Assembly: GCA_024280415.1 (NCBI GenBank)
Contig: JAJRQE010000213.1
Coordinates: 1-34,254, forward strand
Reading direction: 5' to 3'
DNA: 34,254 nt
Source of the DNA: Spirochaetota bacterium
Lineage (GTDB): Bacteria > Spirochaetota > Spirochaetia > B11-G9
Part shown: in pieces, positions 14,090-22,436 of the stretch
Numbering within the stretch: the first letter of the stretch is position 1
How the letters are laid out: every line of letters starts with the position of its first letter
Notes under the pieces: generated by a model
Databases searched by the model: none
The model's input: only the letters and a program-made list of their open reading frames with translations
What the model was told of the DNA's origin: nothing
Made by a program: the position numbers and the translations under genes

Positions 14090-14737
14090 CTATAAATAAT
14101 TGACTTTAACTATTTTTACACCTTCATCAGCCATCTCTTTCTCTTTCACATCTGCATAACCGGGAGGTATATTAACTGATCTGGTTAGATCCTTAAGAAC
14201 AAAAGTCGAAAACCCAAGAGTCAGGGCATCCATTGCCGAGAAGTAAACACACCAGTCAAAGGCAAGACCACAGAAGTAAACATTACTAATACGATGATTT
14301 TCGAGATATCCAGCCAAACCAGTAGGAGTTTTCCTGTCATTTTCAAAAAAAGCAGAATATGAATCCATATTCCTGCTCCTCCCTTTTCGTATTAGCAGAT
14401 CTGCTTTGCCAATATTAAGAGTAGGAAAAAATTCTGCCCCACCTGTTTCTTCAATACAATGATCAGGCCAGAGAGTAGTCTTACTGCCGTTAATTGTTTT
14501 TATACTGTAGGGTTCAAGACCATGGGATGAAGCAAATGAGATATGTCCTGGAGGATGCCAGTCTGCTGTTGCTATTGTTTTATAGAACAACTTATTTTTA
14601 TCTTTTTGATCCCTCTCCAGCAGAGTATTTATCCCGGGAATAATCTCTTCCCCCCCCTCTACTGCAAGCACACCATCAGAACAAAAATCCACTTGAATAT
14701 CAATTATTACCAGTGCGCTCCGCTCATTATAATCCAC
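14090..14737 (-). CDS. pncA: Nicotinamidase (isochorismatase-like hydrolase)
   Basis: With the GTG start at 14737 the protein is 215 residues, the normal nicotinamidase length. Catalytic Asp13 lies in Ile-Ile-Asp-Ile-Gln-Val-Asp-Phe. The metal motif includes Thr-Ala-Asp-Trp-His-Pro, Leu-Trp-Pro-Asp-His-Cys is present, and a Lys-Gly motif and the nucleophile in Phe-Asp-Trp-Cys-Val follow. PncA turns nicotinamide into nicotinate for NAD salvage. The frame is open upstream to 14827 and would add a hydrophobic, helix-like 30-residue N-terminus; I judge this to be untranslated, but a membrane-anchored form cannot be excluded. The GTG has no clear ribosome site, so the start is uncertain. Confidence 0.85.
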   Translation of the reverse strand: MDYNERSALVIIDIQVDFCSDGVLAVEGGEEIIPGINTLLERDQKDKNKLFYKTIATADWHPPGHISFASSHGLEPYSIKTINGSKTTLWPDHCIEETGGAEFFPTLNIGKADLLIRKGRSRNMDSYSAFFENDRKTPTGLAGYLENHRISNVYFCGLAFDWCVYFSAMDALTLGFSTFVLKDLTRSVNIPPGYADVKEKEMADEGVKIVKVNYL

Positions 14738-14896
14738 AACAATAACTTTACTGTAAAAAACATAAAATGACCAGTAGCAGAGAGATAAGAGTAATAAAAG
14801 ATTGACTAAGGGGCGTGACAAAACCACTTTTTTACTGTAGTGTATCCTTACATTATATTATTACTTTAACAGCTGTAAAAATTTCTGGAGATATAT

Positions 14897-15289
14897 ATGC
14901 CGTCCATAATGATCGTAGATGATGAACCATTAATTCGAAGTTTAGTCAGAAAAAGTTTAATAAGAATTGGTTATGATGTAGTAGAAGCCGAAAATGGCAG
15001 GCAAGCAATGGAACTGATTCAGAAAACTGAGATTGACCTGATTATTGCAGATATGGTTATGCCGGAAAAAGGAGGGCTTGAAGTAATAATGGAACTTAAT
15101 ACCCTTTTTCCAAAAATAAAAAAAATTGCTATTTCAGGAAAACTACCCACAGATAATACATCTATTTCCGGACTTACAGAAGAGTTCGGTGTGAATGCTG
15201 TATTTGCAAAACCCTTTGAAATTTTTGAGCTCCTCAAGGTGATAAAAAAACTTGTACCCCTTTCAGAACCGGTAAACAGGGATTCCTAG
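14897..15289 (+). CDS. Single-domain response regulator (CheY-like)
   Basis: A 130-residue receiver domain with no output domain. Acidic pocket Asp8-Asp9, phosphorylation site Asp52 in Ile-Ile-Ala-Asp-Met-Val-Met-Pro, switch Ser80 and Lys105 in Ala-Lys-Pro-Phe are all present, so it should be phosphorylated normally. GGAG lies 6 bases before the ATG. The TAG stop shares one base with the GTG start of bioY, so the regulator is translationally coupled to the biotin transporter genes. No histidine kinase is encoded nearby. It is divergent from the nicotinamidase gene. Confidence 0.93.
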   Translation: MPSIMIVDDEPLIRSLVRKSLIRIGYDVVEAENGRQAMELIQKTEIDLIIADMVMPEKGGLEVIMELNTLFPKIKKIAISGKLPTDNTSISGLTEEFGVNAVFAKPFEIFELLKVIKKLVPLSEPVNRDS

Positions 15290-15849
15290 TGGAGAAACCT
15301 GTTTCTGTCAAAAAAACTATCCTTATTTCCATCTTTACTGCCCTGACTGTAATTGGAGGCTATATAGCGATTCCCATTGGTCCCGTACCAATAGTTCTTA
15401 GTAATTTCATGATACTCCTTTCCGCGGTATTACTGGGAGGAAAAATGGGATCCGCAGTGGCATTAACCTATCTGATTCTAGGTCTGTCAGGTCTCCCCGT
15501 GTTTGCAGGTGGAACTTCCGGCTTAGCTCACCTTACAGGACCAACAGGAGGATATCTTCTTGCATATCTGCCTGCTGCTTTTACAGCAGGAGCAATAGCA
15601 AATAGGGGAAAGCATTCATTATTTAAATATTTTACAGCTCTATCTGCCGGAGCACTTATCATCTACATTGCAGGTATTCCGTGGTTAAAGTTTTCCCTGA
15701 ATATGGAGTGGAGAAAAGCTATTTTTGCCGGGATGGTTCCCTTCTTACCAGGAGATTTAATAAAAGTAACTGCAGGGGCATTGATTGCTACTAAAATGGA
15801 TGGTCTTATTGATAACTTTTCTTTGTCAGATAATTCTGAAGATCAATGA
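15289..15849 (+). CDS. bioY: BioY biotin transporter S component
   Basis: A 186-residue membrane protein with six hydrophobic segments. It has BioY landmarks: Pro-Ile-Gly-Pro-Val-Pro-Ile-Val near the first helix, Gly-Leu-Pro-Val-Phe-Ala-Gly-Gly, and Leu-Thr-Gly-Pro-Thr-Gly-Gly-Tyr-Leu. It binds biotin in the membrane. The start is GTG at 15289 with AGGGA 7 bases upstream. The ATGA overlap with the ATPase gene and the downstream EcfT make a complete BioYMN system, so this is not a solitary BioY. No biotin synthesis gene is seen in the window. Confidence 0.94.
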   Translation: MEKPVSVKKTILISIFTALTVIGGYIAIPIGPVPIVLSNFMILLSAVLLGGKMGSAVALTYLILGLSGLPVFAGGTSGLAHLTGPTGGYLLAYLPAAFTAGAIANRGKHSLFKYFTALSAGALIIYIAGIPWLKFSLNMEWRKAIFAGMVPFLPGDLIKVTAGALIATKMDGLIDNFSLSDNSEDQ

Positions 15850-16604
15850 GTTTACTTGAGGTAAGAAACCTAAAACATAAATTCAGAGATGGAACCGAAG
15901 CTTTGCGAGGGGTTTCATTTAAAGTTAACAGTGGTGACTTTATAATCCTGGCGGGTAAAAACGGTTCAGGCAAAACTGTTCTTATCAGGCATCTTAACGG
16001 TCTCTACATACCCTCTGAGGGAGAAATATTCTTTGAAGGGAAACCGATTCATAAACAGATAAAATGGGTCAGACAAAATATCGGGATGGTATTTCAGGAT
16101 GCAGACAGTCAAATTGTATCCCAGACAGTCTGGAATGATACTGCTTTTGGTCCCGAAAATTTAAGGCTCCCGAAAGCTGATATTGAAAAAAGAGTTTCCA
16201 ACGCACTCCTTGCAGTAGGTATGATGGAATTGAAAGATCACAGCCCTCACAATCTTTCCGGAGGCGAAAAGAGAAAACTGGCAATTGCCGGAATTCTGGC
16301 AATGGATCCAAGGATCATTATTCTGGACGAACCTTTTACAAACCTTGATTACACAGGAATAATTGATATCCTGGGACAAATTGTAAAACTCCATAAAAGC
16401 GGGCATACAATAATATGTGTTACCCATGAAATTGAAAAAGTCCTTTACCACTCAAACAGACTTATTATTATGGACAGGGGTCTTATTGCAGAGGATACTC
16501 TACCGGAAAAGGGGATTTTCAACACCCATAAATATGGTATTACACCACCTATGGAAGAAAGAGAAGGAATTGAAATAGTACGGGATATGACATGGCTGAA
16601 ATAA
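15846..16604 (+). CDS. bioM: ECF transporter ATPase (BioM/EcfA-like)
   Basis: A 252-residue ABC ATPase. Walker A Gly-Lys-Asn-Gly-Ser-Gly-Lys-Thr is at 37-44, the Q-loop Phe-Gln-Asp-Ala-Asp-Ser-Gln near 83-89, the signature Leu-Ser-Gly-Gly-Glu at 137-141, Walker B ends in Asp161-Glu162, and the switch His is in Thr-His-Glu-Ile-Glu. All catalytic residues are present. Only one ATPase gene is present, as in BioMNY, so it would work as a homodimer energising BioY and BioN. It overlaps bioY by 4 and bioN by 13 bases. Confidence 0.92.
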   Translation: MSLLEVRNLKHKFRDGTEALRGVSFKVNSGDFIILAGKNGSGKTVLIRHLNGLYIPSEGEIFFEGKPIHKQIKWVRQNIGMVFQDADSQIVSQTVWNDTAFGPENLRLPKADIEKRVSNALLAVGMMELKDHSPHNLSGGEKRKLAIAGILAMDPRIIILDEPFTNLDYTGIIDILGQIVKLHKSGHTIICVTHEIEKVLYHSNRLIIMDRGLIAEDTLPEKGIFNTHKYGITPPMEEREGIEIVRDMTWLK

Positions 16605-17344
16605 CAGTATTCCATTTCCAGGCAGGAAATACTCTAATTTACAGACTGAATACTAAATTAAAACTACTTCTCCTTCTGATCTATTCTTTTTCTATCTACC
16701 AGCTTAGTTTGAAAGGGGTTTTATTCTTATCCGCTTTTATTTTTATTGCTGTTTCGGGAACACTTACTAAACCTGCAGGACTCATCAGGCAGATGAAGGG
16801 ATTTATTTTTATTCTGATTCTTATAGTTGCAGCCTCCATGACCTCGGTAACAGGAGATCCTTTATTCACGGGACTACCTTTTCCAACCAGAGAGGGATTA
16901 TTATCAGGAATGTTAGCAGGATGGCGATTTGTGATGATAATTATTCTCGGACTAATCTTTACAACAACAACCCGACCGAATCAGATTCATGCAGCAGTTG
17001 GAGAAATTTTAAAACCTTTTCCTCTCGTGAATGAATCCGCCATTGCCGCAAGAATGAGTCTTACAATAATGTTTATCCCTATTCTCATGGATATGCTGAA
17101 TGAGATTCGTGAAGCGAGAAAAGCACGATACATAGAGGGAAGCAGAAATCCTGTTAAAAATATCAGTACTATCACAGTTCCACTAATTTCAGGGGTTATA
17201 TTGAGGGCTGGAGAAACATCTATGGCCATGGAATCAAGACTCTACAGTGGAGCATTACCTGGGACAAAACAAGCTGTCCAAAGGAAGGAATATTTACTCT
17301 TTGCAGCCTGCCTGGTTCCTGTTGTTCCTGCCTTCCTTCTTTAA
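16592..17344 (+). CDS. bioN: ECF transporter transmembrane component (BioN/EcfT-like)
   Basis: A 250-residue protein with about five or six membrane segments. The cytoplasmic coupling helix carries Glu-Ala-Arg-Lys-Ala-Arg-Tyr-Ile-Glu-Gly, equivalent to the Ala-Arg-X motifs that dock on the ATPase, and a second motif near Met-Glu-Ser-Arg-Leu-Tyr. The N-terminus Phe-His-X-Gly-Asn-Thr is also typical of EcfT. It completes the BioYMN transporter. Its last 51 bases overlap, antisense, the end of the ArgA-like gene. Confidence 0.9.
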   Translation: MAEITVFHFQAGNTLIYRLNTKLKLLLLLIYSFSIYQLSLKGVLFLSAFIFIAVSGTLTKPAGLIRQMKGFIFILILIVAASMTSVTGDPLFTGLPFPTREGLLSGMLAGWRFVMIIILGLIFTTTTRPNQIHAAVGEILKPFPLVNESAIAARMSLTIMFIPILMDMLNEIREARKARYIEGSRNPVKNISTITVPLISGVILRAGETSMAMESRLYSGALPGTKQAVQRKEYLLFAACLVPVVPAFLL

Positions 17345-18658
17345 ATCATAGACAAGAACCTTCGAGTTCCTGCTGTTATTATAACTTTCCTGCCTTTCAC
17401 GGGGAAGATCTGTGACGTCAACTTCCCTGAACCCAATATTTTCAAACCAATCTGAGGTTCTTGTTGTCAGAAGAAAAATTTGCTTTAAGTTCTTATGCAG
17501 TGCGGCTTCAATCAGATAGCTTACCAGTTTACTGCCTATTCCAAGTTTAATATATTTCCGGTCAACAGCTACAGCCGAAATCTCAGCCAGCCCGGAAGGG
17601 TATACGGTCAGAGCCGCAGATCCATGGATAACTCCGTCTGTTTCATATATTACAAAATCATCTATCTTATTGAGTAAAGATCTTCTATCCCGTAAAACAA
17701 GGGTACCATCCTTTACAAAGGGTTCCATAATCCGGAGAACGCCTGAGATATCCGAAGGAACCATTTTTCGGATGCGTTCAAATTCATTTCCATAAATCAT
17801 TGTCCCCACACCAAGATTTGAAAAAATTTCTTCCAGAAGAACACCCTTACTTCTGCCATTCAGAATATGTATTCTGTGGACTCCTCTTTTTGCTGCACCA
17901 AGAGCTATGACAACCTTCTCCAGATCCTGGTTACCCATGGAATTAAGTTTAAGAAATTCTTCAACAGCTATAATATCCATTCTGGAGATTCTTCCCTCGT
18001 GATCAATGCCGGAATCTCCTGGAAAGGTATAGTTTTCCGACTTAAGAACAGGATCTGAACCAATAAAAAATAACTTATCCGCCTGCACTATCTCCCCAAT
18101 AGATACAGCAAGTTCATCGGAAGATATATTATAAGGCTTACCTTTATAGTTCCAGCCAATACATGGGAAAATCGGAATAAAAGAGTTTTCCATAACAGTA
18201 AGAAGTGGTTCCTTCTCTATTTTTTCCACTGTACCGGAATTCATAAAATCAATACCGTCTATTACTCCAAGGGTGCGTGCTTTAACCCAGTTTCCTACAA
18301 CAGCATTGATATTATTTCCGGAAAGTCCGGTCATTATCTTATTGGAAACATCAAATGCAGCCATCTTTACAAAGGAGATCATTCCGGAATCGGTAATTCG
18401 GATATTATTATGAAATCTACTCTCAATATTGTACTGATACAGTACTTCATCAATTCTGGTTCTTGCCCCGGGAACAATTATTATTCTTATCCCTGACTGG
18501 TGAAGAATTGATATATCTTTTAACAGTACAGGAAAGTATTCATAATCTATAATATCATTATCAATTTTAATTACAAAAGTCTTTCCCTTAAACCTGCTAA
18601 TATATGCAAATACCTCTCGTATAACTTCAATATTTTTTAAGTCAGTGGCATTATCCAA
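17294..18658 (-). CDS. argA: ArgA-like N-acetylglutamate synthase
   Basis: A 454-residue protein with an amino-acid-kinase-like domain (about 1-290) and a GNAT acetyltransferase domain (about 300-440). Lys-Gly-Lys-Thr-Phe-Val-Ile-Lys and Val-Pro-Gly-Ala-Arg-Thr-Arg-Ile match the N-terminal domain. Ile-Ser-Ala-Val-Ala-Val-Asp-Arg-Lys-Tyr then Gly-Ile-Gly-Ser-Lys-Leu, and Leu-Leu-Thr-Thr-Arg-Thr-X2-Trp-Phe, match the acetyl-CoA site of ArgA. The enzyme acetylates glutamate, the first step of arginine synthesis. The start is TTG at 18658 with AGGA 8-9 bases upstream, 3 bases after the lipoprotein stop. No other arginine gene is nearby, so the context does not confirm the pathway. Confidence 0.82.
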   Translation of the reverse strand: MDNATDLKNIEVIREVFAYISRFKGKTFVIKIDNDIIDYEYFPVLLKDISILHQSGIRIIIVPGARTRIDEVLYQYNIESRFHNNIRITDSGMISFVKMAAFDVSNKIMTGLSGNNINAVVGNWVKARTLGVIDGIDFMNSGTVEKIEKEPLLTVMENSFIPIFPCIGWNYKGKPYNISSDELAVSIGEIVQADKLFFIGSDPVLKSENYTFPGDSGIDHEGRISRMDIIAVEEFLKLNSMGNQDLEKVVIALGAAKRGVHRIHILNGRSKGVLLEEIFSNLGVGTMIYGNEFERIRKMVPSDISGVLRIMEPFVKDGTLVLRDRRSLLNKIDDFVIYETDGVIHGSAALTVYPSGLAEISAVAVDRKYIKLGIGSKLVSYLIEAALHKNLKQIFLLTTRTSDWFENIGFREVDVTDLPRERQESYNNSRNSKVLVYDLKKEGRNNRNQAGCKE

Positions 18659-18661
18659 TTT

Positions 18662-20416
18662 TTATTCCTGGAGTACAATCTGATCAATATTTATCTCAAA
18701 ATCCAAAGAACCATATTCGACAGCTTCTTCTATAGAAGCCTCTGGAATGGTAAAGACTAGACTCAGCCAAACCTGTTCCGTTTCCAGAGGGATCTCGTCA
18801 AGAGAACCATTATCTGTGATAATATCACTATAGGGAATCTTAATGCTGCTCCAGCTTGAGTTCAGATTAAAACTGGAACTGTAGTACTGATCCGTCCCAT
18901 TTCCGATTATTTCAACATAGCAGTTCTCAAATAATTCTGATCTGATAAGAAGAGACAAATTATTAAAACTATTCCAATCCAGACCAGTACTTAATCTGTA
19001 AACCACATAAAGACTCTGATCATCTTCAAAATAATCAAGGATCTGTTCGTTTAGCTCCAATTCCCCGAAAAGACGCAGAAAATTACCTGCCGGTCCATCC
19101 TCTTCGACGGATGTTTCAATATACTGCCACTCAAGCCCTTCGTTCTCCTTGAGCACACCCTCGTCTGAATCGGTATAGTCGACATACAAACCACTGCCCC
19201 CAATTACAAACAGTGCAGGGGCTCTTACAACCTCATCTTCAAATGCATCAATCAGACCCGGAGGATCAGATTCTTTCAGCTTGAAAAAACCAAGATTATC
19301 AACTCTTAAGCGTTTCTCCAGATATAAACCGTCTCTGAAGTAAAAGCTGGAATAATTATCCAGAAAAGGGACACCAAAACCTATTATAACCGGCTTCTCT
19401 GTATCCAGTACCCCGAGATCAGCTGCATCTTTAAAAGAATCAAAAGGAACAAGAAACTTGTTCCACTCATCCGGAGTAACAGTAACCGGTGCAATAAAGG
19501 TTTTTAGATTATCACCATCAGCCTGCTGCAGAACAAGTGTGATCCTTGAAAAATCTTCCGGATATATATCCATGGCAAGACCGGTCTGGTTCAGGGGGAT
19601 CCAGTCTGTTTTATAGGTAAGATAAAATGTCAAATCGCTGTCATCCCATCCGTTAAGCATATCAAGGTTATCAAATTCTGCATTAAAGTCGAGGAAACCG
19701 TAACCGTCGTCATCGGTGCCGGTTCTGGCAGAGGCACTGAGAATCCGTTCACCCCAGAATTCCTCAAAATGAATGGGATTTGCCCGGGTAACAGAACCTT
19801 CAAAATCCTCATAAACAGTAGTAATAGTCGAAACACCGGAAACCTGAAGGGTATTATCTCCCAATACAACTACACTGCTGGAACCATCCCTGGAAAATCC
19901 GGTTTCGAGAATATAATCAAGAAAAAAACCTCCAAGTACAGCTCCGGTCTCAACATCCAGCAATTGAATATTTATTTTATCATACTCTTCGAGAGGATTA
20001 ATAAATCCAATTAAAATTATATCCGCACCCAACAGTTCACCAATATCGACCTGGGTTTCTTCAGAAACAAGGTCTGAGACTCTAAAAGAATACTCTGACA
20101 TAACTCTGTCCAGCCCCTGTCGACTGACCATGGTAGTTCTATCCCCGGATAAATTGGCAATTTCGGTGGTTATCCCGGTAATCAGATAATCACTTATTTT
20201 ACTTTCTTTTCCATCAACTGTAAAATAGTAGACAGCCATGGAGACATCACTTTCAGAGGGGATAATCTCTACGGCTCTATACGCAATTTCTGAAACAAGG
20301 GAATCAATACCATATATAACATCGGAATTTGTGAAAGCAATTCCAGCACACCCGGACATCAGAGTCATAACCATTACTATAATTGCAATACTCAGTTTTA
20401 GTTTTGTATTATTCAT
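18662..20416 (-). CDS. Lipoprotein with a CsgG/FlgO-like domain and beta-rich C-terminal domains
   Basis: From the ATG at 20416 the protein is 584 residues. A lipobox Leu-Met-Ser-Gly-Cys gives lipidation at Cys23. Residues about 55-165 look like the CsgG/TolB-type fold of spirochaete lipoproteins: Ile-Thr-Thr-Glu-Ile-Ala-Asn-Leu, Val-Ser-Arg-Gln-Gly-Leu-Asp-Arg-Val, then Leu-Leu-Gly-Ala-Asp-Ile-Ile-Leu-Ile-Gly. The rest is acidic and beta-rich. It contains two stretches with Trp-Asn-X-Phe-Leu-Val-Pro-Phe and Trp-Ser-Ser-Ile-Lys-Ile-Pro patterns, similar to carbohydrate-binding jelly rolls. It probably sits on the outer membrane or cell surface. No partner is visible except the cotranscribed ArgA-like gene. 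Exact function unknown. Confidence 0.75.
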   Translation of the reverse strand: MNNTKLKLSIAIIVMVMTLMSGCAGIAFTNSDVIYGIDSLVSEIAYRAVEIIPSESDVSMAVYYFTVDGKESKISDYLITGITTEIANLSGDRTTMVSRQGLDRVMSEYSFRVSDLVSEETQVDIGELLGADIILIGFINPLEEYDKINIQLLDVETGAVLGGFFLDYILETGFSRDGSSSVVVLGDNTLQVSGVSTITTVYEDFEGSVTRANPIHFEEFWGERILSASARTGTDDDGYGFLDFNAEFDNLDMLNGWDDSDLTFYLTYKTDWIPLNQTGLAMDIYPEDFSRITLVLQQADGDNLKTFIAPVTVTPDEWNKFLVPFDSFKDAADLGVLDTEKPVIIGFGVPFLDNYSSFYFRDGLYLEKRLRVDNLGFFKLKESDPPGLIDAFEDEVVRAPALFVIGGSGLYVDYTDSDEGVLKENEGLEWQYIETSVEEDGPAGNFLRLFGELELNEQILDYFEDDQSLYVVYRLSTGLDWNSFNNLSLLIRSELFENCYVEIIGNGTDQYYSSSFNLNSSWSSIKIPYSDIITDNGSLDEIPLETEQVWLSLVFTIPEASIEEAVEYGSLDFEINIDQIVLQE

Positions 20417-20514
20417 GACTCTAATTATATCCACAAACCAGATTATTTCCAGTCATTTAGGATAGAGGCTTCTAAAATATATATTAAATTAGTCTGCTTT
20501 TTAATTCAAAATAT

Positions 20515-20537
20515 AATACAGCCCGGAAAGCTGTATT
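20515..20537. terminator. Hairpin terminator downstream of xdhC
   Basis: AATACAGC at 20515-20522 and GCTGTATT at 20530-20537 form an 8-bp stem with a 7-base loop. A T6-type run follows on the + strand, and a weaker T-rich stretch on the minus strand. It lies 3 bases past the xdhC stop, before the lipoprotein gene, so it likely separates these two minus-strand genes. Confidence 0.55.
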
Positions 20538-20539
20538 TT

Positions 20540-21595
20540 TTAACTGTGTTTTCCATATTTCAACCTGTATTCTCTAATAATTTCCGCCATTATGGAAATG
20601 GCGATCTCTTCAGGATTTGCAGAATCAATCCTGATTCCAATAGGACTATGAATTTTACCACAATCCGACTCCGAAAGTCCCTGAGCCACAAGTCTTTCAA
20701 CTCTCTCTTTATGTGTAGAACTGCTTCCAAGTGCACCAATATAGAAATTATTCGTTTCAAAAGCGAGCCTTAATGCCTGATCATCAATTTTTGTATCATG
20801 GGTAATCACAGCAATGGCGGTATAGGGAGTAAAATTAATTGTTTTAAATGCTTTTCTCGGCCATGCATTTAATAGATGAACACTACTTTCAAATCGATCA
20901 ACTCTGGCAAATACGGCTCTGGGATCAACAACAGTAACCCGGTATCCTGTAACTTTCGCTGTTTTTGCAAGGGCAGTACCTATATGGGAAGCCCCTACAA
21001 TGACTAATTGAGGGGAGGGTTTTAATAAAACAGAAAAAACCTGATACCCGCCAAGTGATCTAATACCTGTTTTTTCGCTTTCACGAACTTTATTTCCAAT
21101 TTTAACTGTCTCTTCAGGAAAATCTGCTTCCAGCTCTCTAAAAGATCCAGGCATAAGCAGTCCATTGCTATCCATTACGAACATAGCACCTGCATCAGTC
21201 TTACGGGGACCGGAACTTACAAGACCCCATCTCCCTCCTCTCCCGGATTCCAACAGTATGGAAAACGAATTCAAAATTTCAGGATCAAGAATCCCAACTG
21301 CGACAGTAAGCTCCCCTCCACAGGGAGATACCGACCCTAAAATCTCATCATCTATCTGGCAAAACTTAATTATCTCAGGTCTGCGGGTTTTAAAAACTCT
21401 TTCCGAAACATTTAGAACAGTCGATTCTATACATCCGCCGCTAATAGAACCAGTCATTAAACCGTCAGAATTGACAGCCATAACAGCACCCTTCCCCCTT
21501 ACAGCAGAACCCTCTATCTCTATAAGAACAGCAATAACAACAGCTGTCTCCTTAGTCTCCATCCACTTCTGTGCATCTTCCAAAATCTCAACCAT
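20540..21595 (-). CDS. XdhC/CoxI family protein
   Basis: From the ATG at 21595 the protein is 351 residues and starts like other XdhC proteins: Met-Val-Glu-Ile-Leu-Glu-Asp-Ala. An in-frame ATG at 21655 would add a hydrophobic 20-residue leader with no family match, and neither start has a good ribosome site. The N-terminal XdhC domain has Gly-Ser-Ala-Val-Arg-Gly-Lys-Gly-Ala and Gly-Ser-Ile-Ser-Gly-Gly-Cys-Ile-Glu. The C-terminal Rossmann domain has Ile-Val-Gly-Ala-Ser-His-Ile-Gly. The family matures molybdenum hydroxylases by inserting or sulfurating molybdopterin cofactor. No hydroxylase is in the window, so its client is elsewhere. Confidence 0.88.
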   Translation of the reverse strand: MVEILEDAQKWMETKETAVVIAVLIEIEGSAVRGKGAVMAVNSDGLMTGSISGGCIESTVLNVSERVFKTRRPEIIKFCQIDDEILGSVSPCGGELTVAVGILDPEILNSFSILLESGRGGRWGLVSSGPRKTDAGAMFVMDSNGLLMPGSFRELEADFPEETVKIGNKVRESEKTGIRSLGGYQVFSVLLKPSPQLVIVGASHIGTALAKTAKVTGYRVTVVDPRAVFARVDRFESSVHLLNAWPRKAFKTINFTPYTAIAVITHDTKIDDQALRLAFETNNFYIGALGSSSTHKERVERLVAQGLSESDCGKIHSPIGIRIDSANPEEIAISIMAEIIREYRLKYGKHS

Positions 21596-21797
21596 AGGAA
21601 GAATATAACCCAATGTACCCAGGAAGAAAAGAGTTTTAAAAGGGAACTTTCCCATTGGAAACTGTGCATTTGGATGGAGAGTTTATCTGAAGAGACAAAA
21701 GCAATCCAGGTGAACCAGAGTGATATATTGTATTCTATGTGTATAATACTGATTTTGTGATTATAGTGATGCTAAAAATCAACTTTTTTTATATTTA

Positions 21798-21812
21798 TCG
21801 GTTATAAACCGA
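21798..21812. promoter_or_regulatory. Palindromic candidate operator upstream of tetR
   Basis: TCGGTT at 21798-21803 and AACCGA at 21807-21812 are perfect inverted half-sites with a 3-base spacer; TTT and AAA extend the symmetry. It lies about 19 bases upstream of the -35 box of the TetR gene and in the region shared with xdhC. TetR-family operators often look like this, so it may be the autoregulatory site. Confidence 0.55.
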
Positions 21813-21830
21813 CAAATCGCTTTGTAGATA

Positions 21831-21859
21831 TTGACTCATTTGCCAAGTCGAAATATTCT
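21831..21859 (+). promoter_or_regulatory. Sigma-70-like promoter of the TetR gene
   Basis: TTGACT (21831-21836) and TATTCT (21854-21859) are 17 bases apart. The -10 box ends only 9 bases before the ATG at 21869 and there is no ribosome site, so the mRNA would start almost at the start codon. Confidence 0.6.
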
Positions 21860-21868
21860 CTTAACAGA

Positions 21869-22435
21869 ATGCAGAAAAGCAAACAGGACTATTCAAATGT
21901 CGATAACAGGCAGCGAATCATCGATACTGCCACAAAACTCTTTATTAAACAGGGGGCGCATAATACAAGCCTCGCAGATATCGCTAAGGATCTGAAAATA
22001 AGCAAGGGAACACTATACTACTACTATTCCTCAAAATCCGATTTAATTTTTGATGTAACCGATATATATATGAAAAAGCTTAGTGCAAAACTGCTAAACT
22101 GGATTAAGCGGCATGACAGTAGAGAACAGCCTGCAGAAATAATATCTGTAGTGTTTAAGACTATGTTTAAGACAACATCCAGAGGTAAACTTCATATATA
22201 CCTTATCTATGAAGCAATAACACACAACGATGCACTGAAAACACGAATCAGACAGGCATATTCCAAATGGCAGGAAATGCTGGAAGATGGGCTAAAGAAA
22301 ATACTCTCAGATAAAAAAGACCCTGTAATAATCGCTGAAATTATACTTACAATGATAACAGGGGGAGTCGTCCATTCGGCTCTTGGAATAAAGATGAGCC
22401 CCATGAACGAAGTACTTCCCCCTATTGTGGAATAG
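21869..22435 (+). CDS. TetR/AcrR family regulator
   Basis: A 188-residue protein. The N-terminal helix-turn-helix reads Arg-Ile-Ile-Asp-Thr-Ala-X2-Leu-Phe, then Thr-Ser-Leu-Ala-Asp-Ile-Ala and Ile-Ser-Lys-Gly-Thr-Leu-Tyr-Tyr-Tyr-Tyr, a standard TetR domain. The helical C-terminal ligand domain gives no hint of the ligand. No efflux or other obvious target gene lies next to it; the divergent xdhC gene is the nearest candidate besides itself. The stop is 1 base from the stop of the convergent thioredoxin gene. Confidence 0.92.
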   Translation: MQKSKQDYSNVDNRQRIIDTATKLFIKQGAHNTSLADIAKDLKISKGTLYYYYSSKSDLIFDVTDIYMKKLSAKLLNWIKRHDSREQPAEIISVVFKTMFKTTSRGKLHIYLIYEAITHNDALKTRIRQAYSKWQEMLEDGLKKILSDKKDPVIIAEIILTMITGGVVHSALGIKMSPMNEVLPPIVE

Positions 22436-22436
22436 G

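Noticed and set aside
14738-14827. Membrane anchor on the nicotinamidase
   Set aside because: The extension has hydrophobic residues but no ribosome site, starts with GTG and does not match the family; it is more likely the promoter region. Not fully excluded.
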